Translations under genes and position numbers: made by a program | Assembly: GCA_964023205.1 (NCBI GenBank) | Contig: OZ026835.1 | Coordinates: 43,311,083-43,375,082, forward strand | Direction: 5' to 3' | Origin: Lutraria lutraria | Taxonomy: Eukaryota > Mollusca > Bivalvia > Venerida > Mactridae | Length of the DNA: 64,000 nt | Shown: positions 47,068 to 58,734 of the stretch, one piece after another | Layout: each line of letters begins with the position of its first letter | How positions within the stretch are numbered: the first letter of the stretch is position 1 | Notes under the pieces: generated by a model | Database searches by the model: none | Seen by the model: only the letters and a program-made list of their open reading frames with translations | Told to the model about the DNA's origin: nothing

Positions 47068-47110
47068 CATACGCGCATCTATGAGCAAACACACATCTTG
47101 CGGGTATAAA
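47068..47110 (+). promoter_or_regulatory. Core promoter of PH-like gene 2
   Basis: TCATACGCGCAT at 47068 and a clear TATA box, TATAAAA, at 47104-47110. A start of transcription 25-30 nt on would fall after the in-frame ATG at 47115 and before the ATG at 47178, which fixes the start codon. Confidence 0.65.
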
Positions 47111-47177
47111 AGCAATGCGATACAGCAAGTCTTCACTAGTAAGTTTCAAAACGGTTACAAGTGAATCTGTATCCAAA

Positions 47178-47615
47178 ATGTTGAACATAGAAACACCGCC
47201 GAATATGCAACAGAGGTTAAAAAGGAGAGATGCTACACAGATAGACGTGAAGACCGGTGACATTTTTGTCATTTTAGTGAACAAGGAGGGTCGATCAACG
47301 AAGAGTAAAATGTACATGAAGGTGTTCAAAAACACATACGAACACCATGCACAATTATTTACGGATTCGAACCACAAGCATCCATTCGGATTCATCAGTT
47401 TAAGGAAGTGTACGTTACTTGTTGACGAACAAGCGAAGACAATCTCCATTGCCAGTAAAAATACAAACGTTAAAGGGTTAGTCCTGGAAGCAAACACTTT
47501 GGAAGATGTCCATTCCTGGGTAGAATCGTTGTCACCAAATTCAGATCTATCTTGCGATTCAGAATTCTTTTCGGAACGAAGTTTAGCTAACCAGGGGTTA
47601 TGCGTTATGTCCTGA
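47178..47615 (+). CDS. Single-exon PH-like domain protein 2 (145 residues), paralogue of 39412-39843
   Basis: Reads MLNIETPPNMQQ, RRDATQIDVKTGDIFV, then STKSKMYMKVFKNTYEHHAQ, HPFGFISLRKC, TISIASKNTNVKGLVLEA and the helix EDVHSWVESLSPN with the PH-type Trp. The C-terminal 20 residues differ from gene 1. The start CCAAAATGT has good context and lies about 70 nt after a TATA box; the frame is open upstream to 47115, but that ATG would precede the transcript start. AATAAA occurs at about 47870. No introns. The pair probably arose by tandem duplication within about 8 kb. Role unknown; a soluble cytosolic protein is the simplest reading. Confidence 0.78.
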   Translation: MLNIETPPNMQQRLKRRDATQIDVKTGDIFVILVNKEGRSTKSKMYMKVFKNTYEHHAQLFTDSNHKHPFGFISLRKCTLLVDEQAKTISIASKNTNVKGLVLEANTLEDVHSWVESLSPNSDLSCDSEFFSERSLANQGLCVMS

Positions 47616-47889
47616 GAACACGCTTAGGAGAAACCAGGCTTAATTAATGGGACTAACATACTCTTATGGAATGGAGGTACGGAGGCTCAAAATGCATCGA
47701 AACATTTCACGGGGAATGAGATCGGAACGGATTCAACCGGCTTAAAGACTGTGCCATATTTGTGAACACGATGTATATCATTGTATAGCCATTGTACTTA
47801 TATAAATATGTATATTCATTTCCATTTGCGTTTTGTTCACTATAACATTTATAGTACAAACAAACTGAATAAATATATCAACATTTAAA

Positions 47890-49370
47890 ACTCATTCTTT
47901 TTTATTCTCTTTTTACCATGTCCCTATCATAAAAATTCAAATTCACATTGAAACACACTCAATAGACATTACTTGTATACATAAATTGCTTTGAAGAGAA
48001 TCTGTCCATTGTTGACCACGGCTTCACTTCGTTTTGAGCCAAACGGGTTTTGATACTGGTAACAGCTTTTTCTCATCATAATTCTGTATAATTTGTCTCA
48101 TGCAAAAACGCAACTTCCCAGGGAAGCCGAAAGTACCGATAGTGCCCGAAATATCCGCTTGTAATCATAGTTGTATACGCACGAAGTGATCCGTCTCAAA
48201 TAATGACAAATATAATGACCGTCAGTCTAATGTTGCTGTACTTTTCGAGAAAAAATAAAACGAAGAAAGTAAACACGATACACACGGTTCAGAACAACAG
48301 AACACAACACAACGTGTTGTTGTGAAAACCATTTATCACCAGTTAACACAAAAACAGCGTCAACAATTCTAATGTAAACAACAAAAGTAAAGATGGAAAC
48401 GAAAGAAGCGCAATTGTTCAATAATGAACATAAATCATGTGACATTCATTTTCTTGTACGCCTGCCAGAGAGTTCAAGCCAAGCGCATTCACCAGTGCTT
48501 GATTCGTGGTATTGCTAACGTTATGTTTACAGGGTTTGTTTCTGCCCAATGTTTTTGATGGATGGAAAAAGATTGTCTAAAAAATAAAAATAAATTATTT
48601 TACTTGAATTGCTTTCCTACCAGCTTTTACACGACATGTAATTTGCTTTGCCGATTTTTATCGTTGTAGATTATGAAAATTTTTTGTTTTTGTTTTCCCA
48701 AGTTTATTCAAACGTTTTATCATGGTCGAGAATTATTCAAACTTAAAATCGCTGACCAGTACCATTTAGAAGTGATTTAGAATTGTTTTCCCACTCTATT
48801 TTAGAAAGTTGAAATTCTTCTACGACTTTTCGACTCTAAAAATGGTCGAATTTTGCGGCATGAAGAAGAGGTTGAATAATGTTTGAACACAGTTCGCGAT
48901 TCGAATTGCGGACTTCATGATGGAACGCAGTTCGCTTTTGATTCTCAGACTGCGTTCTAGAATGCAGCTCGCAATTAAAAAAAATAGATGAAAATCACGA
49001 AGTTTATAGCAAACAATATTCTGTACTTCATTTGGCACCAACTTGGCAGGTATAAATTTCGGATCGCCTTCTTACTAGATGAAATACAATGTACAAGAAA
49101 ACATGCTCATTTCTACCTGGAAAACACATTTTGAAATTTTATATCTAGCATTATATTATTATGTATGCAATGTCCGTATAAAGTCTTGGCGTCTGTTCTC
49201 ATTAGGCGTACAAGGTCAGCTTACACGTATTCATTTTCAGTTCTAATTTACGGTGACACGCATTATTATGGTTCCATAAACTTAAATGGGAAAGAATAGG
49301 ACTGATCTTAGGGAATAGAAAACCGAGTTAATTCAAAGGAGGACAGTTTAACATAGGATGTAATATCTTA
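47890..49370. other. Non-coding, nothing recognised
   Basis: AT-rich. GAACGCAGTTCGC and GAACACAGTTCGCGATTCGA near 48890-48930 form short direct and inverted repeats. No gene. Confidence 0.4.
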
Positions 49371-49384
49371 AATCTTAATCTTAA

Positions 49385-49475
49385 ATTTGTCACTAACAGG
49401 GTGAGCCTCGTCCGGGGTTCGAACTCACAACCTTTCGATCAGTAGACCAAGGCTCTAACCACAAGCAGCTATATA
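49385..49475 (-). repeat. tRNA-derived SINE head (reverse strand)
   Basis: Read on the - strand: GCTTGTGGTTAGAGCCTTGG (A-box side) and GTGAGTTCGAACCCCGG (B box). The body is not clear. Confidence 0.6.
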
Positions 49476-49719
49476 AAAATAAGAAAACAATCTTTCATAT
49501 ATAATTTAGAAACACCATGTCGTGTATACATTTCAGTACCAATGTTAACGCCAAAAAGAGAACACTACTCTTAGCTCCATTGTGACCCTGTGATATGCCC
49601 GAGCAGTTCATGTTATTTTTATCCTAGTTTTTTATGATTACGGTATGAGTCGTGTGTGGCTAGTTGTTTTTGTTGTTCGGTACGAACAATAAAGGTATTA
49701 CCGTATTTCAAAAATCGCT

Positions 49720-50490
49720 CAGTTTTCACTTTTCCTGCATACCGAAAAGCTTCCATTAACCTAGCTTCCGCCTAAGAATATAGTTCCGATATTTCAATTT
49801 AATGGCTGAATACAAATTCAAATATTACGTGCATTTAAGTCAAAATTATATGGCTATGCAATATCGTAAACGAGCAATACAAATCATTCGTACAAAAATC
49901 TAAACAATCCTCTCCCTCGGGTTACTACAATAATCACTATCAGTACACACATTTCAAGGAAGGATGACGTCATAATTCTCGTTCTGTATAATCTAATTTA
50001 GTCCTAACTTCTGTTGTAAACGTATATAAGTCATCTTAGAATTCATGGACGATGCGATGATAACCGTGAGTCAGCCAGATATTCAAAAAAGTGATTCATC
50101 GGGAAGTTTCAATCGATTAATTTAATGCTTATAACGTTCAACCTTTTTCTTCGAGCATGTCTTCCTGTATGATATACATGTATTACACTTTGCATAAGAG
50201 GCAGGTAATGTTAACTATATATAATATTATGCTAATTGCTGAACTACTTTTGGTGATCAGATGGGAAACATAAATCAAAGTACTGACAGCACATGGAACG
50301 GGAACAACTGCATAGCGGGTGTAGAAAAGCGTTCGTAGTACTTATGTCTGCATTAAATTCATGCGCGAACTATCGTTCGTTTTCCAAAACTCACCCTACA
50401 TAGAAATCAACTTTTGACTGATTTGTAGTTCCGAACAACATCAGAATCTTCAGAGCTTTGATTTATGATAACGGTATGAGTCGTGTGTGG
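49720..50490 (+). repeat. Duplicated segment, copy B
   Basis: Collinear with 44335-44500 plus 45960-46565. It keeps the join GAGCAATACAAATC to CTAAACAATCCTCTCCCTCG, so it shows the state before the insertion in copy A. Part of it (about 50270-50400) recurs, diverged, at 53280-53490. Confidence 0.78.
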
Positions 50491-51089
50491 TTTGTTGTTT
50501 TCGATTGTGTTGTCTGGATGAAAGCGCTAAAATATCTGAACCAACAGGAAGCTTCATTATCACGAATGTAGTTAGAATTGAAACTGTTTGAGGCATTACC
50601 TTAAATGATCTCCCGCTGTTAACTATTGAAAATGTGATAACTTGTGTGTGCGTTTATATCTATATGAGGAAGAAACATATAATTATCACTTGAACGGATG
50701 AGGCTTTATTTAAAGTGCATGTACATAGCGTATGTCAAAACGCAAATTTTGTTATTCAAATTTAGACATAAATGGACACAGGAAAAATACTATTCCCATA
50801 GACACCAATGAACATTTAAAGCCAAAAATTTAAAAGGATTGTTGTAGTGTTTTTAATACATCACGGTGTTTCTTTTTGTCCAGCATGGAAACCTTTTTGA
50901 CTAATAACGAAAGGCTCCTAAAAAATTCTTGTGGTTGTGAAATTTGTAAAGTAAAAATGTACGGAAATGTTTTCTCAAGCGATGAAAATAAAGTTATACA
51001 TGCTTACTGTTCTTGACAAACATTTTACATTCATTGGAATTAAGGCTGTTTCTGGTAGCTCATTGGACCCAAATTCTCTCTCCTGTCTT

Positions 51090-51600
51090 CGTTAAGAATG
51101 CATACACTCTAGAGTACTCTAGAGATAACATTCATCGAAACGAACGATTCTGTCAAATTTGTAATACACGTGATATAGAGGATGAATATCATTTTATCAT
51201 AATTTGTCCTTCTTACTATATTATACGTAAATCTTATATTAATGAATTTTATTATAATAGACCTAGTATGTTCAAATTTATCGGTTTAATTAAAAATTAT
51301 GACAAAAAAGTAATGTTTAATTTAGCTCTATGTTGCAAAATTGCAACCAATATACATATAAATGTGATAAACAACCAGAGATAATTTAAAAAATGTAAAA
51401 TGATTTTACATCCTGTTTGTCAAGTATACGAGTGGTTTTATATAGTGTATTGTATTATTGAATTTTTATTATTTCATTCTCATGAAGGCAAACTATTTAC
51501 AGATTTTACTATTTTTATTAGTGCTGACCTTTATGTTTTTAACGTATTATATTTATATATTGTATGACTACATACACGCCTTGAATAAAGTTCTGTTCTA
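51090..51600 (+). pseudogene. 3' end of a LINE-type retrotransposon
   Basis: It encodes NERFCQICNTRDIEDEYHFI then IICPSYYIIRKSYI, the CxxC...H...C motif at the C terminus of many non-LTR retrotransposon polyproteins, then RPSMFKFIGLIKN. The stop is at about 51382. The tail ends GCCTTGAATAAAGTTCTGTT. Everything upstream of the C terminus is lost (5' truncation). Confidence 0.7.
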
Positions 51601-51767
51601 AGTTCTTTTGTCCGCCCATATCAAAATTGACGGGGAGCTTTTGTCGTCACATTCATGGTGATATGCACTCTTAAAAGAAGACAATCTTTGAAATATGATT
51701 TAAACATATCACGCAATGTACACCAGTACCAGTGTTAACACAAAAATAGAAAACTCTTATTTCCATT

Positions 51768-51955
51768 GTGGACGCTGTATTAGTGGTGAGGAGTTCGAGC
51801 CCCGCTACCGACCATGTCTCTTTATGTGAGAAAGTAGGGAGTTGCTTACGGAGGATGGGAGTCTATAGTACAGGTTCCCAGGAACGATGGTTAGGTGAAC
51901 TGTGCGCCTCGCATGACTCTGACGTAAAACTCGACATAAACAAACAAAAGTCGGA
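51768..51955 (+). repeat. tRNA-derived SINE (family 2), 5' truncated
   Basis: B box GAGTTCGAGCCCCGC, then TTTATGTGAGAAAGTAGGGA, CCCAGGAACGATGGTTAGGT and GTAAAACTCGACATAAACAA. It matches 4964-5217. Confidence 0.75.
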
Positions 51956-51959
51956 GAGG

Positions 51960-53130
51960 TATTATAACAAAATTAAGAATCACAATTATAGTATTATCAC
52001 TATATTATCATTACAGAAATGGGTACATGCATTATTACATGATACTTTTACTTATCAATGACAATGACTGAGTCATCTGACTTATCATGCTTAATGCTAC
52101 ATTTATCAATTTATGAAGTTTTTACTGATTCTTCGTATTATCGGGGTTGTATATGAAATAATGAAACCGTTCGGTGAGACTCAAACAAATAACTCTAATG
52201 TAGATATTTGTAAATATAAACACATATAAACTGAAGATATTTACTTTTGTGATTTAGTATAGAATTTAAATTACGCGACATTCCTCATTTTAACAGCTTA
52301 CAATTTAGCGGTTGTATTAAAATCTGTTAGGTAAACGGACTACCATGTGACTAGTTATTAGTTCTTTTCCGGACTAGAACGGGTTTAGCTGAACGTTAAA
52401 CAATCCCATTAGAAATCTTTTAAATAAGAAATAATCGTGTAGTTTTAATTCGGACACAAATTAACAAGTATTTGCGATCCTTTTCATCTGAAATAGCATC
52501 GCTGTAGGTTAATAAAGCGTCTGATTTACTTTTATATTTATGTCTATTTTCATGATAAATATTAAATTTCTTAGGCAATTAAGTTAAATAGCTACATATT
52601 TACATTTCCTTTGATCGTTAACGATTAATTGTATCAGGCCGATATAATCTTGTTTGAATATCTGCGTAAATGGAACTTTTGAATACTTTTTGCCTACATG
52701 TACCACTTTTAAAGACTATGATTCATATAAAAAAACAAGGGTTGATATAGAGCTATATCAGACTAGAAATGCTACATAAATTTTAAAAAATGTATAATCA
52801 CATTTTCGATTATAGTATTTTCTCATTAGAGTGTTAACAAAACTATACATGTATTTGCAAGCATATATTACTAAGCAAACATGAATGTTGCAAGTTAGAT
52901 CGCGAACATTTTATTCCACTGTTAAACGATTCAAGTTTGCTGAATTCGAATATACCCTGCTCGCTTTCACACAAATGTATAAACAACACGGTATTTTACC
53001 TTGGAAAAGAGGACAACTTTGCCTGATTTAACATTGAAAATGTTTGATTTTGTAGATTTTATTTTCGATTATCTCCCTTTAGTCTCTGTGGTACAGTTGC
53101 ATATCAAAATTAACATGTCGCTTCTAATGT
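51960..53130. other. Non-coding, nothing recognised
   Basis: AT-rich spacer without open frames of note. Confidence 0.4.
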
Positions 53131-53135
53131 CCATT

Positions 53136-53222
53136 ACAGTGCAACCACTCCACAGCAACACCTTTTGGGGAGGAGCAAAATTATGTTGTTGTTAAGAGGT
53201 TGTTGCTCTAGAGAGGTTTAAT
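53136..53222. mobile_element. MITE fragment of the 'GTACAACCTCT' family
   Basis: CAGTGCAACCACTCCACAGC and AGAGGTTGTTGCTCTAGAGA match the element at 30846-30952. The right end is degraded. Confidence 0.55.
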
Positions 53223-53769
53223 TAATAGTTGAATGGTACAGTGGGAAACAATCATGCTGTTGTCGAAATTTCTATGTTCAGAAATACTTGTTTTATAATC
53301 AAAGTACTGAAAGTACTCATAGAAAATGAACTTAAATAAATGCACTGCAAAAAGGAACGGACAACAATTTAACAATAATTGCATGGCTTATCCAGAAAAC
53401 ACAGTACCTTGGTCCGCATCAAAATTCATGCGTGCCGAGTGAGGAAAGCTGAACTATCATTCAGTTTTAAAATTGTGAAAATGAGCCCCCCCCCCCCCCA
53501 CTGTAAAATGTTGTTTTTGGTAACACGACAAAATTTTAGCGGCATGTATTTAGATACTAGTCCGTATTTTTGTTAGCATTACATGTTTATGCTTTTACTG
53601 AGAACGTAAGTCTGGACACATTGTTATTGTTATCTGTATATAATTATACAGATTACTCGTCACGGGACGTACTCTTACAGACCTTAATTCTAATTGTTCC
53701 ATGATGTCATGGTTACTAGTATTCAAACTAAATATTGCGTCAAGTACTAAATCACCAAAATACACGGTG

Positions 53770-54649
53770 CCGGTGTAACGTTTTTAAGCTCCCCCCTTTT
53801 CATTTTACCCCCCGGTAACTTGAAAACGTTTTCAGATTACCCCCGGAAATTTTAAAACGTTTTTAAGTTACCGGGAGGGGTACAATTAAAACTTTTTGAG
53901 ATTACCGACTCCATTTTCAAATGCCCTACCCGGTAATCTGAAAACGTTTTCAGGTTATCCCCGGGGCGCTTTGAAAACGTTTTCAGATTACCCCTGGGGG
54001 CGCTTTGAAAACGTTTTCAGATTACCCCCGGGTAATAATTTGAAAATTCATAATAAGAGAGAGCTTGCACACGAATAAGGAGATTACAATTTCAAACACA
54101 TAAATGCATACATGTACTACCGTTATATGAGACTATACACGCGGTCCAAATGATGAAATCATACGACGAAATCAAATGACGTCATATACTGACAAGTCCA
54201 TTCCTTCATTATGGAATCCTATGAGCGTTATTGCGCAAATACCAATGCAATCTTGAATTATTTTGACACAAAAAATAGAAAAAATAGCTATTGTTGGTTT
54301 TCTGAACACAAGTAAGTGTGGAATAGCACAGGTCATGTCTTGCATTTTTGTTAATTAATTGAACCCTAATAGGATTCCATAGCTTCATATAATTATTGCG
54401 TATATTCAGTTTAGAAATGCAGGAATTATATGTCAATAAACCATGTTGACTGTGAATCATTTCGTATGAATTATAACCTGAAATATAAACGTTTTCGCCA
54501 CGAAAAAATCAACATAGGGAGGGGGGATTATTAAAACGGGGGAGGGAGTTTGAAAACGTTTTAATGTTACCGGGGTCGGTAATTTGAAAACGTTTTTAAG
54601 TTACCGGGGGGTAACCTGAAAAGGGGGGAACTTGAAAACGTTACACCGG
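53770..54649. mobile_element. Foldback-like element of 'GAAAACGTTTTC' repeats, 880 bp
   Basis: The left end CCGGTGTAACGTTTTTAAGC then TCCCCCCTTTT faces its complement at the right (AAGGGGGGAACTTGAAAACG then TTACACCGG). The arms contain many copies of the 12-bp palindrome GAAAACGTTTTC linked by AGATTACCCCCGG. The 400-bp centre (about 54060-54480) is unrelated AT-rich sequence. No target duplication was found. Confidence 0.75.
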
Positions 54650-55430
54650 TCGATTAAAGATTAAGTTCAAATAATAGTATAAGTAATAATTTCTCTGTTT
54701 CGCCATTTTATTTTAATTATGTGACTTATAAGCTCATATTCTTACTACGCTTACATTTTGCTAGTAAATTATTTTCGAACCCATTCTTGTCAACTACATG
54801 ATATTCATTTGAAAAATAAATTAAGTAATAAAATGTAGGTTATTTATTCCCGGGTCGTGTTTAATTAATCATTTTCAACAAAAGTAATGCACGAGCGTCG
54901 TATTCAGTATATAACAACTAAGCAATAATTTACCTACATGTATTTATAATGCACTCAATGACCACGTGTCTATATGTACACGTACTTTAGCTGTTTTCTT
55001 TAATTACTGTCGGCAACTTCAAACGATTTACGTAGCTAATTTTGTTCCAAAATACTTGAATAGATTTTATTTGATTGTCAAATACCCTTAAGTTTGTTTT
55101 TATTTATTTTATTCAAGGCGGTCATTCTACGATTGTCCGTACTTCGTGGTTTTAGCCAGGTGTACGGTCAATCCCGGAAACAATATTATTGTAAGAAGAC
55201 AAAACACGTTACATTATGCAAATCAATGATATCAATCGTAATGTTTGTTTCAGCGTTATACGATCTATTTAAGACGTTCTCCATACCACACCTCTCGTAT
55301 ACGACCAGTCACACATTTTAAAGTATCCAAATCGGACATGATTATATATATAATATGACTATTGAATACACATTCAAGTTATATGCATTTACAATGTATT
55401 TATAAGTAAGATAATTTGTTTATTTATTTA
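54650..55430. other. Non-coding, nothing recognised
   Basis: AT-rich; short chance frames only. Confidence 0.4.
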
Positions 55431-55436
55431 TCTGTT

Positions 55437-55740
55437 GTTTAATGGCATATTAAACAGCTATGGTCATTTGAGAGCCACACCAGAGAGAGTGGAGATAAGA
55501 TACAGGATAACCGGGCATTTATATCCCAACTCTTTTTGAAAAGCATTTCTTGGTTCTTCATCGTAAAGCACCGATACAGGCCTGGCCCTTTTCCCTGTGA
55601 TTTTCTAGACGCAGTACTGGGCTCGATATGTGGGATGAGGACACTGAAAAAGCATTCTTTAGAAATTCGCAAGGCGGTACGGCGAGAATCGAACCCAAGG
55701 CCTTTCGCGTTCAGTAGTCAAGCGAGTTACCACCAGAACA
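55437..55740 (-). repeat. tRNA-derived SINE (family 1), reverse strand
   Basis: On the - strand: a CTGGTGGTAACTCGCTTGAC head and a GGGTTCGATTCTCGCC B box, then CATATCGAGCCCAGTACTGC and GATGAAGAACCAAGAAATGC. It is the best-kept single-head copy of family 1. Confidence 0.78.
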
Positions 55741-55839
55741 GAAACACTCGTACTGCCTTTGGTACGCATGTGTCTGTTTTATTTCAACAGACTTTAGTCG
55801 CATGGTTCAATTATCTATCCATTCGTCTGTTTATTTCGG

Positions 55840-56095
55840 TTTAACGCCATTTTTCAACATTTTTCAGTTTTATACGCCGGCCGATTCACCTAACAAGTTT
55901 TCACGGACAGTACTCTAACCAGAACTAACTGACATGTCCACAAGGAACCGAAAACTTTTCCACATGTGGAGTGAAAACGACATTGTTATCAAATTTTCAT
56001 GGAAGGGTTTGACCTACCGCGACCGGGAAATCAAACCTGGATCGCCGGGTTCCAAAACCTGCGCACTGACACCACTGAACCACGGCCGCGGCCTT
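55840..56095 (-). repeat. tRNA-derived SINE (family 3), reverse strand
   Basis: On the - strand the head reads CCGCGGCCGTGGTTCAGTGG, then GGTTTGATTTCCCGG (B box). The body has GGTTCCTTGTGGACATGTCA and AGTACTGTCCGTGA and ends near AACCGAAATAAACAGACG. A partial copy is at about 60270-60400. Confidence 0.75.
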
Positions 56096-56479
56096 TATCT
56101 GTCGATTTAACACATACTACTAGATAAAAAGTGATACAATGGTGTATATATATACAGTTTAGTATTGTCGGACAAATCACCATAGATATTGGCTTTTATT
56201 TAAGTCATTCACCACAATGCGTACGTCAATTCAATTAGATCTGTAAACTAGAACGATTGTTACGGTGGGTTAAAATTACAATAAAACTAATATAGGGTAA
56301 ATAATGCGGTTCTTTTCATCTGCTTTCTTCAAGTTACTTGTTCATTCCTGATTAGATAGCTTTCTTAAATAGTTTACTGTAAGTAACTTCGCGAGGATTA
56401 TTTTATTCATGTTCTGATCCCTTAAACGGTGACATTAACTTATTACCAACGGAGATCCCTAATTGCCGAGGCTTGTGTA

Positions 56480-56690
56480 GAATACTGCGGAATCATTATT
56501 TTTCGTGGGGGATTTAATTTCGTGGATTTCGCGAGTTGGCTCATCCCCGAAATCAAATCCCACGAATTTAAAAGCAGAGATTTTTTTTTTCAAAAATCAA
56601 AATTAACGATTTTGTGTCCCCACGAAATAGCCATTTTAGTAAAAACCACGAAAATAGAGTCCAACGAAAATAAATGAAAATACAGTTAGA
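56480..56690. repeat. MITE-like repeat, inverse of 33655-33860
   Basis: TTCGTGGGGGATTTAATTTC then GTGGATTTC ... CCCACGAAATAGCCATTTTA ... GAAAATAAATGAAAATACAG. It contains an inner inverted pair (GGGATTTAATTTCG and CGAAATCAAATCCC). Confidence 0.6.
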
Positions 56691-56694
56691 ATTA

Positions 56695-57820
56695 TTCAAC
56701 TTGCTTACCCAAATGGCCATGTTTACTGTTTAAGACTATTGCTGTAGTTTGCTACAGTTTTCACATAAAAATTATGGACAAAATGAAAACTGTTACATAG
56801 AATGTCTTTGGACAGCATATGATAACAGAAAAAATTAAGCAAAAAGAAAAGGGGGTCTCTGAACTTGTTTTTGAGTTTCTCTTCCCTTGAATTTGAATTA
56901 TTTACTTAGTAATACTTTAATAATTATGTTATATATTTGTATTTTTATAATACATTATACATTATTTAAATCATTTAAAAAGCCCATTAATTTCAGCCTA
57001 AACTTAATGAAATGATTTACACATATACATTTGTATTATAGACACTGGACTGATAATCCCCAGTAACCAAAGCATGACTGAACTGTATTGTTAACTGAAT
57101 CTAGAATTGTAGAATGTCAAAATACGATTAAATCGTCTAAACGCGCACAGTGTCAATTCTCTAATATATATTTTTATTACTTTTAGTATATCTATAAATT
57201 GAGATATTTTCCCCGAGTTTGTTCTTAATTAATATTATAATTTTATTTCGTAAGGCTGAGAATAAAAATAAGTTTTTTAGGGGCATTTTTTAAAATCCCT
57301 ACCTACCCAGTGCTAACATTTTTAGTCGGAGGACTCCAAACAAACTTATTTCCATGTTCAGCCTTATGTATTATCAACGCCATATTTTAATTTTTCGGGC
57401 TTTGATAAATAAAAGAATTTCGGGTATTCCCAGGTAATGATATTCAATTCTGTTCTGTGTAAAAACGATGACCAAATTAGTCACAAACATCCAAAGAATT
57501 TAACATCAAAAGTAACCGCTGTAAAAATATTAATTTAATTTTGCAATCACATATCAGCTAATCGAGAAATATAATTTAATCAGTTTCTTCACGCAAGTAA
57601 TAATAGTAAATCGCTAATATGATTAACTTGTATCAATATTGCCCCGACTTTTGCTTTATATGAATAGCGTGGTGTTAGATTTTACGCATTGTATGATTGT
57701 GTTGACAAACTGATTGAAGATAGCCGATAAACTAAAGAAATGATACCTGTGTGTCAAAAGCTGGAAATCTTATTGGACAAAATCGTACCGAAAATGTTTA
57801 GTGTATGATAAGTATAGTAA
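56695..57820. other. Non-coding, nothing recognised
   Basis: AT-rich. A stretch at 56740-56780 (TTTGCTACAGTTTTCACATA) recurs inverted or direct near 62565-62600. Confidence 0.4.
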
Positions 57821-57826
57821 AGTTCC

Positions 57827-57893
57827 GCTATTAAGATCACCCATCGGACCGCCATGAAATGGCCTTTATTTGAAGTCGGTCTTAATAGCGAAA
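57827..57893. repeat. Short palindromic element
   Basis: CGCTATTAAGATCAC faces GTCGGTCTTAATAGCG, with GGCCTTTATTTGAAG between, as in the dispersed repeat at 27680 and 61470. Hairpin MITE. Confidence 0.6.
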
Positions 57894-58347
57894 CCCAAAT
57901 GTTGATGATGAAACAAGAGTAATATGTAATTTCAACTACAATGTATACAAGCCACTTGACATAATATAAATTCTGTTCCTTGATTGTGTGTTTATTTGTA
58001 TTTTTTTAATGTGTTTTCTTAATTTTTTTTGTTTTTGTAAAAATGCACTTATACATACAGGTAAATTTGTTTTGAGAGTTTTAATAGTAAAAGTATTGAT
58101 TAATGAACATTTGTCAATGAGTAATTTCATGGTTCCCTGACCTGTATTCAATTGGTGATTGTCATGTCGTGATTCAGTTGTAACAAACACACCAAATTTA
58201 TCGATAAGTAAATATATTGAAAAATAACAGAAACATGAAACACAAATGATTTTATTATGAATAATGTATTGACAGTAAGCGAGCGTCCAATACTTGAATG
58301 TATTCGGCCGTAAAATGTGATCAGATTAAATAAAAATACATGCATTA

Positions 58348-58422
58348 CTTCTCTTAGGGCAATCATGAGTCTAAATAAAAATACATTCACCATGGCCACT
58401 TCTCTTAGGGAAATCATGAGTT
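58348..58422. repeat. Small tandem duplication
   Basis: ACTTCTCTTAGGGCAATCAT then GAGT recurs 48 bp on, with one base changed, linked by AAATAAAAATACAT. Confidence 0.7.
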
Positions 58423-58624
58423 ACTCGTAAAAAAGTTTTAGAAAGTGTTTTACACACTACCACCAGATCAGTGGACCCACCAGGTTACATGGTATTTTTT
58501 ATAATAGATATGTATGCAATTAACATGTTGATTCTTTGTTGCGGTGTGGAGGACGTGTACATTACAGTCAGTACTTGAACTTACTAAAAAGAATAACGAT
58601 TTTCGCAATTGTATCAAACAAGTT

Positions 58625-58730
58625 TATAGGACATCAGTCCCCGGACATTTGTCCACAATGAAGAAATGGTGATGTGGACATTTGCCCCCTAGTAGAAATG
58701 GCAGATAGGACGTTTGTCCCCCAGTGCTTT
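58625..58730. repeat. Copy of the 'GGACATTTGCCCCC' repeat
   Basis: AGGACATCAGTCCCCGGACA, GAAGAAATGGTGATGTGGAC and GACGTTTGTCCCCCAGTGCT match the left part of 34190-34563. Confidence 0.65.
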
Positions 58731-58734
58731 TTTT

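Noticed and set aside
47115..47177. 21-codon N-terminal extension of PH-like gene 2
   Set aside because: Its ATG lies only 5 bp after the TATA box, before any likely transcript start, and it is not conserved with gene 1.
47018..47497. 159-codon - strand frame
   Set aside because: Antisense shadow of PH-like gene 2, whose sense frame is conserved with its paralogue.
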